A DNA stretch of 64,000 nt from Saccharomycopsis malanga (taxonomy: Eukaryota; Ascomycota; Saccharomycetes; Ascoideales; Saccharomycopsidaceae), in NCBI GenBank assembly GCA_004014935.1, contig CP025325.1:620001-684000 (forward strand), read 5' to 3'. The notes beneath the pieces were generated by a model, which was not told where the DNA came from, searched no databases, and worked only from the letters and a program-made list of their open reading frames with translations. Made by a program: the position numbers and the translations under genes. Shown here piece after piece: positions 30,201-41,200 of this stretch; the stretch's first letter is position 1, and the number at the start of each line of letters is the position of its first letter.

Positions 30201-32563
30201 AACCGCTGGCTTCGAATGATCACCTGCAGGTCCTGGGAAATGGCCTCGATAAAGTCGATGTTGACAATCTCAAACAACATCTGGTTGAAGCTTTTGTTCA
30301 GGTCAAAGTACCGTACGAAATCGGTGGCTACTTGTTTGATACTGTGGAAGGTTTTGGCGGTGGCCGTGCAAATAAAGACCATCAAGAACGTTTCAAACCG
30401 TCTCACCAATTTGATGAAGGGAAGCGAGAGTTTGCCGCTGCTTTGGCTGAAAAACAGCGTGCAATTGGATGCTCTTTCATACGTGCAGAAGGCAAACTTG
30501 GCATATCTAGTCACATACGAAAACTGTCTGGCATTTTCAATCTCCTCGCCAAGATTCTGTTCAAGTAGCTTTTCATACAACTTGTTCACAAAATGCACAT
30601 TGGCCAGCGTCAATACCAAGCTGTACTTGTGCCACAGCTCTTCGTCTGCTATTATATTGTCTAGAAACTTGCAAGCTGCGTCGGCGCAGCTGCTTTGGGT
30701 GTCGAACATTCCACAGAATAGGAAATCGCTGAATCCAAATCCGTTTTCGGTGAGTTTGGGTGATATCTTGTAATACAAGTCGTTATTTTCCACAAACTTG
30801 TCATCTTCAATGAACGCTTCGTCCATCTCAAAAAACTCAAAGGGAACCAATGCTAATATACACAATATTCGCTCATATACTCGGCGTACCAACACCCCTT
30901 TGTAGTCAGTGCTGTAAATGTCTGTTTTCTTGATATTTCCAGCTGTTTCTTCTTTCAAAGTTGTATTTGTTTCTTCAAAACTGGTATCTAAACTATTCGA
31001 CATGTCTTTATCATTATCTTTATGATTATCTTTACGAATATCTTTACGAATATCTTTACGAATATCTGATGGGGACATCTCAAGATTGGCGTCTTTCAGT
31101 CTTGTTTCCACCATCAAAGACATGATTTCTGGGCAGTTTTCCAAAATGTCCTTGAAAAACCCACTTGTTAGAATGTGTTTTCTGCAAAGATCCAACCCTT
31201 TTGGGTTTTGGCAAAGCATGATGATTGTAGAGGTTAGAATGTAGATTGTGTACAAATCCAAGTGTTTGTACTTGTCCAAGTACAGTTTGAGCAAGGGGAG
31301 ACATGTTTTGGTGGCTAAGATCAAGCCAAAACAGAAGAATTCGATTTTATGATGTTCTGTGAACGGGTTTTCTTCGAAAGCGGCCGGTATGAAGCAGGCA
31401 TCGATTACGAGATAGAAAACGCTGTTCAACAGCAGTTTGCAGAAGACAACAATGGGGTGGGACGGTTCAAAAGGCGCAATGGCGTTGGAAATGCGTAGGA
31501 TCACAGCAAAAGAGTTGATTACGAGTTCCTTGTCTTGCTGAGACAATGAGTCTTTGGGATCTGTGAGACGCAGCAAGATGCTGAACATTTTATGGTCCAC
31601 GGTGGATTCTGGAGGCGCCTGGGAAGCTGCAAAGGCACTGAATATGGCAGGGTTTGCTACAATCATGAGAGTTACCAAAGTTTGATGGTTGGCAGCGATT
31701 GTCAACGGATGCAGCGGGGAGCTGGCAAAAGCCAGCGAATATACGACGTCGAAGAGCTTGTAGAACAACATTTCATCGTCGTGGAACAGCAAGAAGCTCT
31801 GGGGCTGATCCTCTGCCCATTTGACCAAGGCCTGGGTGCCAAAAAACAACAAGACTTGCTGGAACAAGGGAGAGTTGCTATTTTGCAAGACCAACGCTGA
31901 TCCCCGGTGGAATTCCTCTTGCAAGAGCTCGTTTTCCAAGAACAATGAGCAATAGTACTCCAAAAAGCCGTATTTTGTCTTGCACTCGGCTAAAGTGTAG
32001 ATAAAGTCGGCAGAACTGTCGCTACGGTGGTCTGTTAGATGCATTACTAAGAGCTTGGAAAACTGGGACGTGTCAGAGAAGGACAAGAAGGATATGATGT
32101 CGTCGATATAGCGGTCAGCCATCACGACATTGTGCGGATAAGTCAACTCGGTCTGGCTGGCGATGTTGTTGAGAAAGAGGCTGGTCAACAAGCGGGATTT
32201 GAAGCAACTATGGCACTTTATGAGTTCCTGCATCAAGTTGGCCATGGCATCTTTGGAAAAAACGCCTTTGTAGAGCTCAGTATGGAGAGGAACTACAATG
32301 TCGCTCATGAGTTTCAACACAATGCAGCGGACGCCGTGGTTGGCGCCATGGGTGGCTAGAAGATGGGAATAATGGGACAAAATGATGGGCAAATGGCCGG
32401 GGGTCAAGGCCAACTTGGCTATAGCACTGGTTATTGTGGAAAATAGCTGATCCGAGAGCACATTTTCGCTCGAAACATTGTCGTTGTGCGATTTCTCCAA
32501 GATTGCAATAAGCCTGGTGAAAGTCGCCCAAAGAAGCAGCGGTTGGGTCCCCTCGGTTGACAT
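24245..32563 (-). CDS. Neurofibromin/IRA-type Ras GTPase-activating protein, tandem paralogue 1
   Basis: This 2772-residue intronless protein starts at MSTEGTQPLL (32563); the frame is open 15 codons further only from a TTG. The RasGAP domain (about 1240-1480) has the arginine-finger block FRKNTLTTKLLSLV (Arg1297), THGTEYLQSTAGPVLE, FFFLRFACPAVAFPEEL and LLSKALQNASNG. A Sec14/CRAL-TRIO-like domain followed by a PH-like domain comes next (EQVGFKYLVYYPDV, FQALCRRITSEYYVVVDCTL, CTGVVYVNVS), the neurofibromin order. The family switches Ras off and so damps cAMP/PKA signalling at membranes. Two in-frame repeats are specific to this copy: DIRKDIRKDIRKDNHKD around 514 and an Asn-rich tract at about 1890-2045. 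IRA1 and IRA2 of S. cerevisiae have similar length; which one this matches cannot be told. Codons are GC-rich in places, such as 24700-25800. Confidence 0.9.
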   Translation of the reverse strand: MSTEGTQPLLLWATFTRLIAILEKSHNDNVSSENVLSDQLFSTITSAIAKLALTPGHLPIILSHYSHLLATHGANHGVRCIVLKLMSDIVVPLHTELYKGVFSKDAMANLMQELIKCHSCFKSRLLTSLFLNNIASQTELTYPHNVVMADRYIDDIISFLSFSDTSQFSKLLVMHLTDHRSDSSADFIYTLAECKTKYGFLEYYCSLFLENELLQEEFHRGSALVLQNSNSPLFQQVLLFFGTQALVKWAEDQPQSFLLFHDDEMLFYKLFDVVYSLAFASSPLHPLTIAANHQTLVTLMIVANPAIFSAFAASQAPPESTVDHKMFSILLRLTDPKDSLSQQDKELVINSFAVILRISNAIAPFEPSHPIVVFCKLLLNSVFYLVIDACFIPAAFEENPFTEHHKIEFFCFGLILATKTCLPLLKLYLDKYKHLDLYTIYILTSTIIMLCQNPKGLDLCRKHILTSGFFKDILENCPEIMSLMVETRLKDANLEMSPSDIRKDIRKDIRKDNHKDNDKDMSNSLDTSFEETNTTLKEETAGNIKKTDIYSTDYKGVLVRRVYERILCILALVPFEFFEMDEAFIEDDKFVENNDLYYKISPKLTENGFGFSDFLFCGMFDTQSSCADAACKFLDNIIADEELWHKYSLVLTLANVHFVNKLYEKLLEQNLGEEIENARQFSYVTRYAKFAFCTYERASNCTLFFSQSSGKLSLPFIKLVRRFETFLMVFICTATAKTFHSIKQVATDFVRYFDLNKSFNQMLFEIVNIDFIEAISQDLQVIIRSQRFFRNKVRQLFKRHVKKTTEGLVEAQKLVLGKVESLLQTTTGLTGLQLEKLEGYASFVAYVCGLDKSIELYDSVTQFEASGVAFQFTDLMFSTLVSEEAEKRKIAENVVANELHGNVAVVAYSTIEKELHRLAKLSCEGIFTAPEYEIATVHVNIANKLFQRLSGIVLFQNSSRITCIADSVMEIVQNQYDLFSRNLYKKEDALETSLKFSKLKSHCVRYLLHLATNLQKLRIEGDFLIWKNETVRILLRWLELCCFKNESGFFAYLIVIFSTNISTARIENYIDFNIRTYKEIVLNLLSCLDLLTERLPIIRQNINYAKEVDIFRTVMFGNYYNTLVRILKKSISDRSSGVNSGSANVPNNVHAMIAKQDEYTQAEYDRMAETTIKVLSNLVRSNYDIAWGYVLELLAHDNPTVQHAFLQIFKNIFQWQKQTDKLEQTVNVDSFLASYLEAISKPDTLVCLRETVTSIEMERMLKAIFHTILSNGTLIKSVGVLIDFDLKTTREPLVVFRKNTLTTKLLSLVAKTHGTEYLQSTAGPVLESCSATGDADVGPDMFYKLFAALVDALCGSVDAVPIIIKQVCCTIRRLVYDATQDDTVSSMCVRTFFFLRFACPAVAFPEELGIVSKEPSQGSKKTFVLLSKALQNASNGASNTSKLALLKGRELDVRLLVEKLLRFVDTISLTKYDHVAKTEQPELGHIKILHTFFVNHAREVRQSYCTPKCRQHQTIEQLYSYTSTMYSVFEQVGFKYLVYYPDVAEYIRANKNKHLELYELVQRSLQDPMTEQIVDAPFLREGIAKDGTQVFVFTYHYFFNMAVEPRIVAARFFQALCRRITSEYYVVVDCTLYNAAESVLSFRDMLRQIYTLMPDECSEKCTGVVYVNVSDMFSPTLEGYLCDLAHTDYKFLNPKYVKHSFLSVFDDKKIIDSLNLSDWTYSIITGGKDFVNDILYTDKVSGKTHPMNLRITPRHVLYGFGDSRKLRIGKLSKSFKAVNIEPLVAWLDLKETANMEVSGTFEVHSKLFAKRLYFASFRRREIIRTYYLNVSRYQTSVYNESKRLIKSRKLGSIKELLGEVLLSIGLGLLSDIEYVRKNAYDLLVLVRDNIELSGVNGGSGGNYVNNGGSGGSGGNSVCNVGNSVNNVNNVENNVNSVGNSGNNLNSVENSGNNLNSVGNSGNNLNNVENNPNNVENNLNYVGNSVNNVNNAGNSVNNLNSVGNNVNNVESGGNNLNNLNSVENSANNPNNVENNLINVNNLNNAENSIFTLPKNDLTVYSIFSSIAAQNPQLTIEMVSAFMFLISNKVKTHSRDIYVVLEPWTGQIYEELYLSDTVNGPEMTQCFISAVVRNVPCGRMDIVMFNRGVWAKLVGHESFAKMVVDEVAKEVLNRELCGEDWSNLSSLLAMNSSAKLCSEVINELVEGTKLSKAIQDQTSRLELYWIKIGFLLEVSVTLLFAQVSMTERFLPELLYVSSIYHRTGPLRAKSMVRRLLVNLVNTLAAKRGLSAAARQKLDRVALELAGPQSEYTFGLSTAAVNVSDMCTNQTVGEFHSNYFASKPINTAITELLTVPDYGDKCRVWCSRLISLTNDLIYNDDSVYQIKGLRLLGHLATLGIDDFFVKKYLARIADVMGQEDSPGFSLSTLTMFFLNLGKIADGLRRDSIYFDTFLWLGLVLCHFDNVLLFEAGLFVLSRVIINFQARITGHLQSVWDVVYRRKLEATNLMLAHMSRELYNLDYEKDVFIVVLVCKLLLSRLLDDFIVHGVNLAVAKVSDARNHSQLNRLSFNIDSLSAFAPLYINASSHSEFDRYMVRAGFPPHHNYVRLSSSSDIPQILLLFFQSLSRTCSLTLIILAKLFTRDTVSLIAKYRFLHLCNRLFHHNVQTTRLVFPIIADGCLLLSKRNDTPFDVIVAINDIQRLAASSIDLSAPSKSLPLHETFLRDNNLSWEVISFEFGNEGLTEQMLNDYRNSPITKLLYTALKYKEFKDEYVY
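26430..26880 (-). repeat. In-frame Asn-rich minisatellite inside IRA paralogue 1
   Basis: Coding units of about 24-30 bp read NNVENN, GNSGNNLNSV and similar, about 150 residues in all. The neighbouring paralogue lacks the tract at the equivalent place (after the NSYDLL-type helix). The DNA looks like the noncoding minisatellites around it, and all units are multiples of three. Confidence 0.85.
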
Positions 32564-33109
32564 GGCTCCGAAGATTAGCAATGATCGACGGTCTTGACAG
32601 CTTGTCAATGGCCTTTTGGAAATTGCTTGATCTGAGACAGATTGAAGACCCGCCCAATTACTAGTTATCGCCCAGTAGACGGTGATTACTGGCTCTACTA
32701 ACGTTCAAAAGATACTAAACTAGCAGCTCAAGCTAACAAACAGCCGAATATGGTCTATTCAAACTATTATTTGGTCGTCCAGCGCTTTGGAAACTGAAAG
32801 CAATTTTAGCTCCTACAAAATTTTTAGTCTGCTTTTTCATCGCCAAAATGGTGATAATAGTGCGTTTTGGGCAAATCTCAGCGAAATCCTTCCCAAAAAC
32901 ATTATCAACTCTGGGTAACCTTCAAGGCTTGTGTAGATGGGTTTATAACTAGCTGATGATGGTTGACTGTTTGTCATTTCGGTGATTCTATTTATTGGTT
33001 TTCTACAGTATTTGGTTGCCGACTTGTAGCTCGTTTAGATTAGAATGTAGTTTGCTATTAGCCGCTGATAGTTTAGCAGTCCAAAAAGAGAAAACAGATT
33101 TGGCAGGCA

Positions 33110-34190
33110 ATTATTCTTACTATTTGTAAGATGATGGTTAGTGGAATAATGGTTAAAAGAAGGGAACAATGGAATAATGTTTAGAACTTTAGTTACAAGA
33201 TGGAAACGAGTTTGCCATTGGTTTACAAGTTGTAAACTTTCTTACCATTGGAAAAATTGAATAATGGTCAGAAAAGTGGAGTTATAGCTAAGAAACTAGT
33301 TTGCTATTTGAAAAAATTGAATAATGGTTAAAAAAATGGAGTTATAATGGTTAAAAAAGTGGAGTTATAACGTAGAAAAGAGCCGATTTATAAGATAAAA
33401 ACTCGTTTGCTATTTGGAAAAATTGAATAATGGTTAGAAAGTTGAGTTATAATGGTTAAAAAGTTGAGTTATAATGGTTAAAAAAGTGGAGTTATAACGT
33501 AAAAAAGAACCGATTTATAAGATAAAAACTCTTTTCCACTAAAACCTACGGCTCAATGGTTGGAAAACTCGAGTTACAAAATGGAAACAAGTGAATTTGT
33601 AAAATAAAAATTCCTTGCTGGTTACAAGACGAGAAAATGGTCAGGAAAGTGGGATTATACAATAGAAACAAGTGGATTTGTAAAATACTTAACCATTGAG
33701 CCCGATGAGCTTATTATTAAACAACTCGATTTATAAGATGTAAACGACTCTAATTATAAAATAGAAGCTGATTTTCTATTTGCAAAATTGAATAATGGTC
33801 AGAAAACTCGGTTACTATTGAAGATGCGTTAATATTTTGAAAACTCGAATTATAAGATAGAAAATGCCATTGAAAAAAGATGCGATAATGGTTAAAAAAC
33901 TCAAGTTAGCAAGGAACCAGTTTCTCATTGAAAAATGGTTAAAAAAGTGCGAATTATAAGATGGAAATTAGTTTGCCATTGGTCAAGGTGAGATAATGGT
34001 TAAAAGAGTGAAATTATAAGATCTAAACACGCTTACCATTGGAAAAGATGTGAAAATAGTTGGAAAACTCGACTTATAGCAAGAAGCGATGTGAAAATGG
34101 TTAGAAAACTCAATTTTTAGCAAGAAACGACTAGAATTATAAAGTAGAAACTAGTTTTTTATTGGTCAAGATGGTTTAGTGCTTAAAAAA
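33110..34190. repeat. Minisatellite between the IRA genes
   Basis: Degenerate units share GAATAATGGTTAAAAA, AGTGGAGTTATAA, GATAAAAACTCGTTTGC and ATTGGAAAA. Spacing is irregular (about 30-70 bp). It is not recognisably derived from IRA coding sequence, so the gene duplication itself did not leave it. Confidence 0.75.
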
Positions 34191-34689
34191 CTCAAAATGT
34201 CAGGGGCCCGGTTCAAACTCGAGTGTAAACCACTTTTTACAATGTTTAGAGTTATTCCACAAGAAACTGCAATATCCCATAACTTTGGTTAGACAAACTT
34301 TAGTGCCATCGTTTTGATTTTGAAAATCAGACCATTATGGACACTGTAGGTTTCCTCCATTGGGTTTTACCAAGTTTACGGCCTGAAATCTACTGAGCGA
34401 GAATTAAATGGCTCATTGTTGATATTACAAGCCATAACAGTCTCTGTTTGACCCCTCTTATGAATCAAATTTGATTACAAAGGAATTTTAACAATTCTTT
34501 CTCCAATATTACAACTTGTAAATAATTATGTCGTTATTTTGAGTAAAGCAGCTCAATTTAAAACCGTTAAAGTGGCTCAATTTTCTTGATTTCAATCAAA
34601 TGACGACAAACCATTGACTTTTTGTATTCTTTTCACCGAATATTCTAGGAAATTTCATTCAAATCCCTATGATTACAGATTCTCATGCA

Positions 34690-34900
34690 TGCACTATGCA
34701 TGCATCATGCAGCCATCTCATGCAAGGCCTTTGAAGCTTGAAAAAATCCCCAATTTTACCAAGGGGTTAATCAGGCGATTTCGGGGATTTTTGCCAATTT
34801 TCAAGAAAACCACGTGACAGGTCATGTACTGTCTTGCATCAACATGTATGTCTGTTGCGAACTGAATACTTGTGTATGCACTGTTGCATTCGCCCTTATT
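34690..34900 (+). mobile_element. Family C dispersed element, copy 2
   Basis: After ATGCA-rich sequence it runs from AAGGCCTTTGAAGCTTGAAA through CCAAGGGGTTAATCAGGCGA to GCGAACTGAATACTTGTGTA. It is almost identical to copy 3 over about 170 bp. TTGAAAAAATCCCC and GGGGATTTTTGCCAATTTTC form an imperfect inverted repeat. Confidence 0.78.
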
Positions 34901-35207
34901 CATTTAATGTATTTTGTAGGATTTTATGAGTAAATACGCAATCTAAGAAGGTTGAAAAACGATGGTATGAGAATTAACAAAGAAAGAAAATGAGCAGAAC
35001 AAACTATGACAAGTAGTAAATGAGCAGCGAAAACAAAATATAAATTAAATGATAGAAAAACAGACTGATAGAAAAACAGACTGGTGAAAAACAGACTGGT
35101 GAAAAACAGTAACGTATAAAAAATTGCAAAAAAATAATTGAACAAAACAAACAAGTTAATGTGCTGGATAAATAAGAATAAACAGAGTATGTTGGATAAA
35201 AAATATA

Positions 35208-38200
35208 TCAAAACATGTAGTCATTTTCCTCTTCCTTTTGTTTCAATCCTAGATAAATCATTCTGGTGATTTTCGAGTTTTTAGCTCTTTCAATGTCTTC
35301 CTTGGTTAGGCCGTAAGATTTGTGAGCTTTGACTTCGAATATCTCAGGATCGAGATTCTGTTCTTCCAAAAACTTTTGGTGGGGAGCTTTGAACGGTTTC
35401 TGGGCTATGCCTTTCAACTGGATGCCCATCATGGCATGGATTTCGTTAGCCAAGACTAGGCAATCCAAAGGAGTTGTATCATTAGAGCAGAGATCCAAAA
35501 GGGTATGGTTTATCAAAGGAAAGACAAAGTCCAAGATTTGTCTGTTTTGGCTAGCCAATGCTTTGATCAATTTCAAGAATCTGATTTTGAATTTCATTTC
35601 CAACCAGTCGGCAGAAAAGATTTTGCAAAGACTGAGCAAAGCTGCTTTGGAGACAGACGTTCCGCTGAGCAAAAACTGGATGTATAGTTCTGGGACTTCA
35701 TCGGTACCGTCCAATTTATGGTGTTTAATATCGGAGGGCGCGAAACCTGACTTGACAAGAATGTCAAAGAGACCATTGAGCGAATTCATACAGATGAAAA
35801 ACGGAGACAATATGCCAATGGAGTTGAGATCAAACTTGCTATTCTTGAGATGGTTTTTCTTGGCAAATGTGATTCTGACCACGGCAAACTCAATGGCAGT
35901 TTCCATAAGAGAGTTGATGGTGACAATGTACGAAAGAGTTTTACTGATATACACAATCATAAAGACGTCTTTCTGGTAAATCAAGCTGAGCTGTTGCTTG
36001 CTGAGATACTTGGCCATGAGAGACAATCTCTGGGGAGGGAATACTACGTCCCACATGTCGCTATCTTTGAAGAATCCTCTTCTGTTCATGCCCACAATGA
36101 TGGTTGACAAGGTGAAGAAGGACGGTTCAAACAAGAGAGCGTTTTTGTAGAAGGAGAAACATACGGAGATCCAGCAGAAAACACTGAAATATACAGAGTC
36201 GTCCTGTAGTCCAAGCAGCATTCTGCTGACGGCAACAGTATGGGTAAGGAAGATCTCAAGACGGAATTTTTCGGTATTGCTCCAAAGCAAATCAATGTAA
36301 TTTGTTAGGTTCTTGAGGAAATCCTTTACAAACAAATCCTGGGTTCCTGTACTGGTGAAAAGACCGACAAACGACAAGGCTCTTCTTTGGAACACAGACT
36401 CGTTGTTTCTGATCAAAGGAGTCATGATTTTGAACAATTTGGAATGCCAGGTTCTGTACAATCCGGTTTCAAAATAAACAGGAAGTGTTAGAACAGTGAG
36501 AAGTTCGTTGGCAAACAAATTGAAAGAAAAATAGTCATAATAAAACACAGCTGACGTTGTTTCAGAATATACCAAAGGCTCGCTTTTGGAATGCAAACCA
36601 AATGCAGAGTAGAACTGAGTATTGGCAAGTTTTTTCGTGGTTTTCCACAAAATGTGTTTGTTTTCCTCTGCTATGAAGCTATTGGTGGCCAAAGTGTTGA
36701 TCACATTAATGGAAAGCTCGCGGATCAACAACTTGGTTTCCTGAGTGCCTCTGCGGAAATACAACATACATACACTGACAAGTTCGGGCACAAACTTTTC
36801 CACGAGAAACAACCGGTCAAAGAACAATGATATACAGATTTTTAGAAGAATAGTGATTCTAGACCAATATAAATCAATACGGGCAGTTTGGCCTTCAAAC
36901 TTGACCGACAAGTTCGTTGCCTGGAGCAATTGCGAAAGTATGGCGCTGCAAGTGATTGTGGAAGCATTGAGAGTCATCAAATTGATCAAGGTGTCTGATT
37001 TGATTCCGGAAAATTCCCTGCTCAACACTTCTTTGATGACTTCTTCAATAAGAATGTCTACAATGGATTCGGTGAGCACAAACTTGCTCCAGGTGCCATT
37101 ATTGAACGCTATCAAGTCCGTATTGTAGGCAGGGACGTTTTTCACAATGGCAGCTATCAAACTCCGAGTCAACTCCACCCCGTCGATATCCTCGCTCAAA
37201 TACACGTGTTCGTAGACGTTGCTGATCCATGGCTCAAGAAGGAGAAACAAGTCTTTGATACTTTCCTCGATGGAATCGCTGTTGTTGGCAATGTAGACAA
37301 ACGCAGTCACCACTTCCTTAGTAAGATGAGGGAACACCCGAGCCAAGTTGGTTGAGAAGGAAGACACTGCCAAATGGCTCTTTGGAGGTGCAAACGTCGC
37401 TGCGCTCTCTGTTGTTCTGTTATTTTCAAATTTCAAATATCCGTGGAACTGATACAACAAATCGTACGAGTTCTTTCGCACTTGGAGATCATCTGCTAGC
37501 AATCCCAACCCAATTGTAATCACAGCTTCTCCTGACAAATCGGTCGATGTCACTTCTTTATCGGAAAGCATCAATTTCTTGGTCTGATTATAGAGATTGA
37601 CTTGATATCCGCTCATATTCAAATGGTACACACTGATGATTTCGTTTTTTTTGGCACTGGCAAAATGCAAGGTTTCTCCAAGAAGCAACGAGTAAACTTC
37701 AAAAGACCCTGCAAGGAACGAGTCTGCTGATTCCTTCAACCCTTTCCAATCTGCCAATGGCTCGAAATTCACCATTTTGAACGGTCTGGTGAAACGGCCG
37801 ATTTTCATCTTCTTCAGCTCTCCCAAACTGTAGATGATATGGCAGTCAGTGATGCGCAACCGCACCGGAAACGTCTTTTTGGTGGCTGGGTCGTAATACA
37901 CAATGTCGTTCACAAAATACTTGCCTCCTGTGCTGATGCTATATATCCATTCGGGCAAATTGAACGATTCGATAGTCTTTTGGTCCTCGAAACTAGACAA
38001 GAATGTAAATTTGAGATACTGCGGATTCATAAACTTTTTGTCGGTATATGATCTGGATTCCATTGACTTGATTAGCTTGCTAGCATAGGTACTACTGACA
38101 TTAACATAAAACACACCGGCACATTTCTCTGCCAATTCGTCTGGGACCAATTCGTTAAGAAGCTCGGCCATTCTGGTCAATGCATGTGTTCTCTGCGGAT

Positions 38201-41200
38201 GGTTGTACAATGTACAGTCAATGACAATGTTATACTGTGCAGTGGATGTTCTACTCAAGGCTTGCAAGATTCGGGCAACAAGAAGTTGTGGATCCCACTC
38301 TAGATTGTTGAAATAGGACACTGTCACACAGAATACCTGTGTTCCATCCTTGGCAACGCTTTCAGAGAAAAACTTGGACTCTACGATTTGTTCAGCCAAC
38401 GGATCATGTAGCGACCGGTTCACCAACTCGTACAAGACAATGTACTTGTTCTTATTGGCTCTGATGAAGTCTGCCACGTCGGGATAGAACCGGAGAAACT
38501 TGTAGCCAAGGGCTTCGAAGGACCGGTCGATATTGTGGTAATACTTTTGGCGGAATTCCATCGAGTTGATTGACGGAAAGGTTATGGAAGTGGTATATTG
38601 TCTGATTCGCTCGGCCTGGTTGACTACAAATGAATACAATATCTTGAACGAATCGATGGAAAACTGTTTCGGAGGATCGGCGATCACATCTACTTGTTCT
38701 ATCATGTCATAGGACGAAACCGTTTCTACAAACCCGGAGATCTTGTCGATCAACGACTGCATCTGGTGTTCTTTTCCCTTGAGCAATGGGAACTTTTCAA
38801 TGTTCAACGTGCCATTGGATGCGTTCTGTAAGGCCTTGGTGAGTAGCACAAAACATCTCTTGGCCTTGTGATCTGCGTTGAAACTGATCAACTTCAACTC
38901 TTCGGGATATGCAATTGCCGGACAAAGGAACCGAAGAAAGAAATATGTGCCGATGATAATCAAACTTAAGCTACGGTCTGAGGTGTGTTTATGTACACAT
39001 TGACGTAGGTTGAAACAAGTGGCTTTAAGAGATAATGGAACAGCATCGACAGACCCGCAAATTCTATCAACCAACAAAGTGAAATAATGGAAGAAACGGC
39101 CAGAATCTTCGTTACTGATCCCTTCGGTGCCTTGGTAAAACTGGTCCACTTCAAAAAAGTCTTTCTTTTCAACAATTTCATCAAGCACAGGACCAACGGT
39201 GTCCCGTAAATAAGTGCTTCCGTGGTTTTTTGCCACAAGAGAAAGAAGTTTGGTGGTGAGATTGTTTCTTCTGAGAATATCCAACGGTTGTAAACATGTG
39301 TCAAGCTCGTGATTAATAAGAAGAGTGAGAGAATGCTGCAAGAACCCGCCGCTCTCTATGATCTCTAAAAACGAAGCAGACACCCTATCCATATCTACAG
39401 AAGTGATGGAATGTCTTATGGCCAAGACAATCTCGGGATTACGAAGACCGTTGTACACAAACTGGGTGGTATCTTTTGACGAAATCTTTTCCTCCAAAGT
39501 ATGGCCGTCTTGGTCAATGAAAATATGACGGAAGATCTGTAGAAACGCATCTTTGATCACTGGATTGGTGTCGGTTATTAAGGGCAAGATATAATTAGAA
39601 CCGATTTCGTAGTTTGCTTTCACCAAGTTGCCCAAAATATTGATAGTGCCTTGAGTGATTTTCTCCAACTCCAACTTGTTGAATTCAAAGTTGGACGCAT
39701 AGGAGAGTTTGTTTTTGCTGTTGAAAAGAACAGTGGAGTCATTGGAAGCGTCATGAAGGCATTTTTTCAAGATGCGGATCAAGACATTGTAATAATTACC
39801 AAACATGATGTTTCTGAAAATCTTCACTTCTTTTTCGTAGTTGATGTTTCTACGAATGATCAAAAGACCGCTGCTGAATGTGGAGAGGCATGCCACAATC
39901 TCAAGAACCACCTCTCGATACGTATGGGTTACTTTAGCTACATAGTTGCTGATTTTGCCTACGCCATTGCTGTGCATCATCAGGGTGAACATGACAATCT
40001 CATCTTTGAAAAAGGCCATTTCTAGCCAATGTAGAAGGATTTTGAGAATGTCGTTCCGCCATAGAATGAACGTTCCGCGGATACGAAGGTCTTCTATACG
40101 TTTTGAAATGGAGTTCATGTATCTGATGGCTGCCAACTTGATTTTCGCATACAAGACAGCAACGGTGGGGGTGGTGGAGCGTGGGATTTGATCTCCATGG
40201 TTGACAATCAAATTGTATTGGTTTTTCAAAATGGAAACCACAATATCAGTCACTTTGACGCATCTCCAGCTGTTCTGGCATACCATGATGGAGGGAAGTC
40301 TTCTCAAAGTTTTCTCCAAGACGGAATTATAAGAGCAGATCTTTTCGCATTCATTGGAGGTCAAAATGGTGGATTTCGACTTGGTTTCCAACTCGGCCAA
40401 CTCATCGATGAATTGGATGAATACTGCGAACGCCAAGTTGCTGTGTAATTCGTTGGACAAGATGTCTTCTGCCACAGCTCTTTTCTTCATATTAGCACAG
40501 GTTAGGGTAGTGATAAGTCCTTGGAGGAACTTGTGGGTTTGCTTGCCTTTGATGAAGTTCCACGCTTCGTTGGTGTTCGAGGGAACACCAAAACCCAAAA
40601 CAATAGCTAGAAAAGTGGAATAGTTGGACAAGGCGGTGAGTTCGACTTTATTCAAGCTGTTGATGACAAAGTAGTCTTTGATTTTGTCGTAGGCCACATC
40701 AATAGCGCCTTTCAAGCCTTGTGAGAACTTGTCGACGTGATTGGAAAACAAATGGGCGACTTTTTTCTGGAGAAACTTTTGGCTTTTGATAATGACGTCG
40801 GAATCTTTGGCCATGGCCACCAACAAGTTCCAGTTCATGGAATCTTTCAAAGCTTCGCTCAAGGGCGAAGGGTCCATTTCAACGCCTTGGACATACAAGC
40901 GGATGGCATCCTTGATACTGCTGTAGCTTTCGGTGGTGGCGCCGCATAGAGATACGTACAAGAACTTTTCATGGATGGTGCCCACTTCGATGAACTTTTT
41001 GTATCTGATGGAGTCGGGATCGCTGTAGACCTTCGTTGTGTCGACCTTGGAGATGACGTTCATGACAAACATGGGGGTGAACTTCAAAATAAAGGTGTAG
41101 TGGTGGATGGTCTGCTGGTTTTCATACAAGGACTGGCTGACCAAACGGTCGTACCACTTGCCGAGGAGATTGACGTTGGTGCCGTACAAGTAATAGAGAT

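Larger units (their letters stand above)
32564..35207. other. 2.6-kb interval between the two IRA genes
   Basis: It holds the promoter side of paralogue 1, a minisatellite of about 1.1 kb, a family C copy and the 3' side of paralogue 2. No gene is supported. GGTTCAAACTCGAG at 34210 resembles a B-box but no tRNA fold is possible. Confidence 0.5.

Noticed and set aside
34165-34240. A-box-like TGGTTTAGTGC and B-box-like GGTTCAAACTC followed by a T run
   Set aside because: No T-stem, acceptor or anticodon stem can be formed, so it is not a tRNA. Spacing alone is weak evidence for a pol III unit.
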